DNA of 64,000 nt, taken from NCBI RefSeq assembly GCF_900044055.2, contig NZ_FCOX02000028.1:1-64000 (forward strand), read 5' to 3'. Source of the stretch: Caballeronia calidae (GTDB lineage: Bacteria > Pseudomonadota > Gammaproteobacteria > Burkholderiales > Burkholderiaceae). The notes under the pieces were generated by a model. It did not search any database. It saw only the letters and a program-made list of their open reading frames with translations, and was not told the origin of the DNA. A program made the position numbers and the translations under genes. Positions 61,170-64,000 of the stretch are shown here, piece after piece (within the stretch, counting starts at the first letter, position 1; every line of letters begins with the position of its first letter).

Positions 61170-62234
61170 GTGATGAAGATTGCAAGGTTCCGCTGTCCGC
61201 ACTTCCCCGTTCGCCCGCTCGCCATGACTTTGCTGCTATCGATCGCGGGCACGGCGCCGGCGTTCGCCGCGGGCAAGATCACGTTCGTATCGCAAGGCGG
61301 CGCGTATCAGGAAGCGCAGACCAAAGCGATTCTCGATCCCGCCGCGAAAGAGCTCGGCATCACCATCAACCAGGACAGCATTCCGGATGCGTGGCCGCAG
61401 ATCAAGGCGCAAGGCTCGACGGGCAAGCCGATCTGGGACGTAGTCGATACGCCGACATCGAACTGTCTGCGCGGCGGTCGCGAAGGCCTGCTGGAGAAGC
61501 TCGATTTCTCGAAGATCCCCAACGCGGCGGCTATCCCCGAGAAATACCGCACGCCGTATTCGGTGGCCTACGAGTTCTATTCGACCGTCATCGGCTATAA
61601 CAAGAAGACGCTGAAGAAGGTGCCGCAAAGCTGGAAGGACTTCTGGGACGTGAAGAACTTCCCCGGCACGCGCGCGCTGCGCAACGACCCGATGACCGTG
61701 CTCGAAGCGGCGCTGCTCGCGGACGGCGTGCCGCGCGAGAAGCTCTATCCGCTCGACGTGGATCGCGCGTTCAAGAAGCTCGAGGAGATCAAGCCGAATG
61801 TCACCGTGTGGTGGACCTCGGGCGGCCAGTCGGCACAATTGCTGCACGACGGCGAAGTCGACATGACGATGATCTGGAATGGCCGCGCAAGCGCCGTGAT
61901 GAAGGATGACCCGGACATCGCCTTCACGTTCAACGACGGCATTCTTCAGAACACGCAGCTTTGCATCCTGAAGAACGCGCCGAATCTGAACGATGCGGTG
62001 CGCTTCCTGAATGCAGCGGTGTCACCGCAATTGCAGGCGAATCTGCCGCTCTATATCGACTACGGTCCTGGCAATCCGGCCGCATTCAAGACCGGCAAGA
62101 TCACCGACAAGCGCGCGGCGGAATTGCCGAGCGCGCCGGCGAATGCGGCGAAGCAGGCGCTGTTGTCGGAGGAATGGTGGGCGTCCGAGCCCGGCATTCA
62201 GGCGAAGGCGCGCTGGCTCAAGTTCATGCAATAA
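61170..62234 (+). CDS. Periplasmic substrate-binding protein, PotD type
   Basis: A 354-residue secreted binding protein with a signal peptide (...LLLSIAGTAPAFA-AGKITF). It is paralogous to the protein at 17413-18474, sharing LLADGVP, KLYPLDVDRAFK and WWTSGG blocks. Here no ATPase or permease gene lies beside it in the window; they may follow after 64000, or it may use another importer. GTG 61170 and ATG 61173 are both possible starts. An AT-rich stretch with TTGACT (61056-61061) may be its promoter. Confidence 0.9.
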   Translation: MMKIARFRCPHFPVRPLAMTLLLSIAGTAPAFAAGKITFVSQGGAYQEAQTKAILDPAAKELGITINQDSIPDAWPQIKAQGSTGKPIWDVVDTPTSNCLRGGREGLLEKLDFSKIPNAAAIPEKYRTPYSVAYEFYSTVIGYNKKTLKKVPQSWKDFWDVKNFPGTRALRNDPMTVLEAALLADGVPREKLYPLDVDRAFKKLEEIKPNVTVWWTSGGQSAQLLHDGEVDMTMIWNGRASAVMKDDPDIAFTFNDGILQNTQLCILKNAPNLNDAVRFLNAAVSPQLQANLPLYIDYGPGNPAAFKTGKITDKRAAELPSAPANAAKQALLSEEWWASEPGIQAKARWLKFMQ

Positions 62235-62258
62235 GAGCACGGCTTAGCGTTCGCTAAC

Positions 62259-63983
62259 GTGTTCGACTATCTGATCCTGGGCGGCGGCTCGGCCGGCTGC
62301 GTGCTGGCCGCCCGCCTTTCCGAAGATGCACGCGCGAACGTCTGTCTCGTCGAAGCGGGCCGAGATATTTCCGCGCATACGATGCCCGATGCGATTCGCA
62401 GCCGCTATCCGGGCCGCGCGTATCTCGACACGCGCAATATCTGGCAACAACTGAAAGCGCGCATGAGCGCGAGCGCCACGTTGCGCCGCTATGAACAGGC
62501 GCGGCTCCTCGGCGGCGGCTCGGCGATCAATGCGCTGATGGCCAATCGCGGCTCGCCCGCCGACTACGATGAATGGGAAACGCTGGGCGCCGATGGCTGG
62601 AACTGGCGGACGTGCCTGCCCTACTTTCGCAAGCTCGAAACGGATTGCGATTTCAGCGGCCCCTTGCATGGCGATGAGGGTCCCGTGCGCGTTCAACGCA
62701 CGCCGTGGCCGCGTATATCACCATTCGTGCATGCGGTGCTCGCTGCACTCGCCGATAGCGGCCATGCGTTGCACGACGATCAGAACGGCCCGTGGGAAGA
62801 CGGCACGTTCATCGGTTCGATCGCCGTGAGCGCGAAGGGTGAACGCATCCCCACTTCCGTCTGCTATCTCGACGATGCCGCGCGTGCACGCGCCAATCTG
62901 AGCATCCGCACGGGTGACGTGGTCGAGCGCATTCTGTTCGACGGCAAGCGTGCAATTGGCGCGTGCATCGTGCGCGCTGACGGCACGCGTGAAGAACTGA
63001 AAGCGCATCGCGTGATCGTATCGGCCGGTGCGATTCATAGTCCCGCGCTGTTGATGAGAAGCGGCATCGGACCCGCCGATGAACTCGCCGCACTCGGTAT
63101 CGATGTGCGCGCGGATCGGCCGGGCGTAGGGCGCAATCTGATGGAGCATCCGTCGATTGCCGTGTCCGCGTTTCTGCCGCGCAGCGCACGCACGCCGTTT
63201 GCGAACGAGCATCACGAGCAGGCGATCGTGCGCTTCTCGTCCAACTTGCCGAATACCGTTCAGGGCGATATGCACGGCGCGATCCTGTCGCGCTCGGGCT
63301 GGCATTCCGTTGGCTATCGGCTCGGCACGATCTTCTTCTGGGTCAACAAGTCGTATTCGCGCGGGCGCGTGACGCTGGCATCGGCGAATGCGTTCGATGA
63401 GCCCAAGGTCGATTTCGCGATGCTCTCCGATTCGCGCGATCTCGAACGCCTCAAGCTCGCGTTGCGCTTCGGCGCTTCGGCGCTGGCGTCGCCTGCGATG
63501 AACGCGCATCGCGATGTGATCTTTCCATCGAGCTATTCGCCGCGCGTGGCGGCCGTCGCGGTGCCGGGCATGTGGAACGCCGCGCAGCGCGGCGCGTTGA
63601 GCGCGATGCTCGATATCGCCGGGCCTTTGCGCCGCGCGTTGATCGAAAGGGTCGTGACGCAGGGCGTGACCATCGGCAGCCTGCTCGCCGACGATCAGGC
63701 GATGACCGAGTTCGTCATGCGTTCGGTCGGCGGGACGTGGCATCCTTCGGGGACGTGCCGCATGGGTTCATCGAACGATCCGCACGCCGTGACCGATGCG
63801 CGCGGCGCCGTCTATGGCGTCGAGGGGCTGCACGTATGCGACGCATCGCTGATGCCTTCCATTCCCTGCGCCAACACGAATGTGCCGACGATCATGATCG
63901 CGGAGCGCGTGGCGGATGCGTTGCGCGGCAGCGCGCATGACGCACGCGAAGCCGCCGCGCGCGCCGTGAACTACGCGCCGTAA
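62259..63983 (+). CDS. GMC family oxidoreductase (choline dehydrogenase-like)
   Basis: A 574-residue flavoenzyme. The FAD motif is YLILGGGSAGCVLAARLSE, the second GMC signature SAGAIHSPALLMRSGIG, and the catalytic His is in GTWHPSGTCRMG. The family oxidises alcohols to aldehydes. The GTG start (62259) lacks a strong ribosome binding site. It follows the binding protein by 24 bp and ends the window. It may oxidise an amino alcohol that enters the same pathway as the aminotransferase product. Confidence 0.9.
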   Translation: MFDYLILGGGSAGCVLAARLSEDARANVCLVEAGRDISAHTMPDAIRSRYPGRAYLDTRNIWQQLKARMSASATLRRYEQARLLGGGSAINALMANRGSPADYDEWETLGADGWNWRTCLPYFRKLETDCDFSGPLHGDEGPVRVQRTPWPRISPFVHAVLAALADSGHALHDDQNGPWEDGTFIGSIAVSAKGERIPTSVCYLDDAARARANLSIRTGDVVERILFDGKRAIGACIVRADGTREELKAHRVIVSAGAIHSPALLMRSGIGPADELAALGIDVRADRPGVGRNLMEHPSIAVSAFLPRSARTPFANEHHEQAIVRFSSNLPNTVQGDMHGAILSRSGWHSVGYRLGTIFFWVNKSYSRGRVTLASANAFDEPKVDFAMLSDSRDLERLKLALRFGASALASPAMNAHRDVIFPSSYSPRVAAVAVPGMWNAAQRGALSAMLDIAGPLRRALIERVVTQGVTIGSLLADDQAMTEFVMRSVGGTWHPSGTCRMGSSNDPHAVTDARGAVYGVEGLHVCDASLMPSIPCANTNVPTIMIAERVADALRGSAHDAREAAARAVNYAP

Positions 63984-64000
63984 CCCACGATCCCCTTCAC

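Noticed and set aside
62259..63983. Choline dehydrogenase betA
   Set aside because: Only general GMC features are visible; no betaine aldehyde dehydrogenase or BetI lies beside it, so a specific choline call is unsupported.
1..64000. CRISPR arrays, tRNA/rRNA genes, prophage or complete transposons
   Set aside because: No direct-repeat array, no tRNA-like cloverleaf, and no transposase, integrase or phage structural genes could be recognised on either strand.

Overview
The window looks like part of a large, GC-rich Burkholderiaceae replicon, most likely Paraburkholderia, Caballeronia or a close relative. This is inferred from the strong GC bias at third codon positions, the many LysR regulators, the short H-NS-like protein, the DUF3034 protein and the RNase Sa-like protein; no marker gene fixes the genus. 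I see about 60 genes, no rRNA or tRNA, no CRISPR array and no complete insertion sequence. Almost everything is accessory metabolism: catabolic operons, each with its own regulator, transporter or binding protein.

Region 1 (1-11876): after a 5'-truncated FAD monooxygenase comes a tight plus-strand operon of nine genes. They encode a VOC ring-cleavage-like protein, a fumarylacetoacetase, an alpha/beta hydrolase, a three-subunit molybdenum hydroxylase with a CoxG-like protein, a crotonase and a UbiD-type decarboxylase. A LysR regulator follows, and a convergent XdhC cofactor-maturation gene. The set suggests hydroxylation, decarboxylation and cleavage of an aromatic or heteroaromatic acid. Region 2 (12070-19290, minus): crotonase, polyamine-type ABC importer (binding protein, ATPase, fused double permease), acyl-CoA ligase and IclR regulator. 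Similar sequence elements lie in front of the first and the last gene.

Region 3 (19755-22154): an MTOX/sarcosine-oxidase-like flavoenzyme, an H-NS-like protein and a YaiI protein. Region 4 (22155-32639): a LysR gene convergent with a ten-gene minus-strand operon. The operon holds LeuC/LeuD/LeuB-like proteins, a nitrate/sulfonate-type ABC importer with two paralogous binding proteins, an SDR, an FAH-family hydrolase and an SMP-30 lactonase. This looks like a catabolic use of leucine-type enzymes, not leucine synthesis.

Region 5 (32973-36186): a lipoprotein-like methyltransferase, a decayed zinc-free MDR dehydrogenase, a small lipoprotein and a GST. Region 6 (36290-40579, minus) is the most unusual block: a DUF3034 outer-membrane-type protein, an exported truncated hemoglobin, a secreted copper-site protein and a membrane GGDEF/EAL protein, in overlapping or nearly touching genes. 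It reads as an envelope heme/copper module wired to cyclic di-GMP. Region 7 (40883-43981): hcr-like reductase and hcp (nitrosative stress), then a leader with a palindrome and a hairpin-rich stretch. Region 8 (43982-54890): an RNase Sa-like lipoprotein that has lost its catalytic residues, NUDIX, a TMADH-like demethylase with divergent TetR, small membrane proteins, a glycosyltransferase, a LysR/MFS divergent pair, DUF488, GNAT and GhrA.

Region 9 (55059-63983, plus): class III aminotransferase, Lrp regulator, D-malate/tartrate dehydrogenase, succinate-semialdehyde-type dehydrogenase, M14 deacylase, cupin, a polyamine-type binding protein paralogous to the one in region 2, and a GMC oxidoreductase. 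It is probably an operon for an amine or N-acylated diamine, and recalls the ectoine-degradation set without the ring hydrolase.
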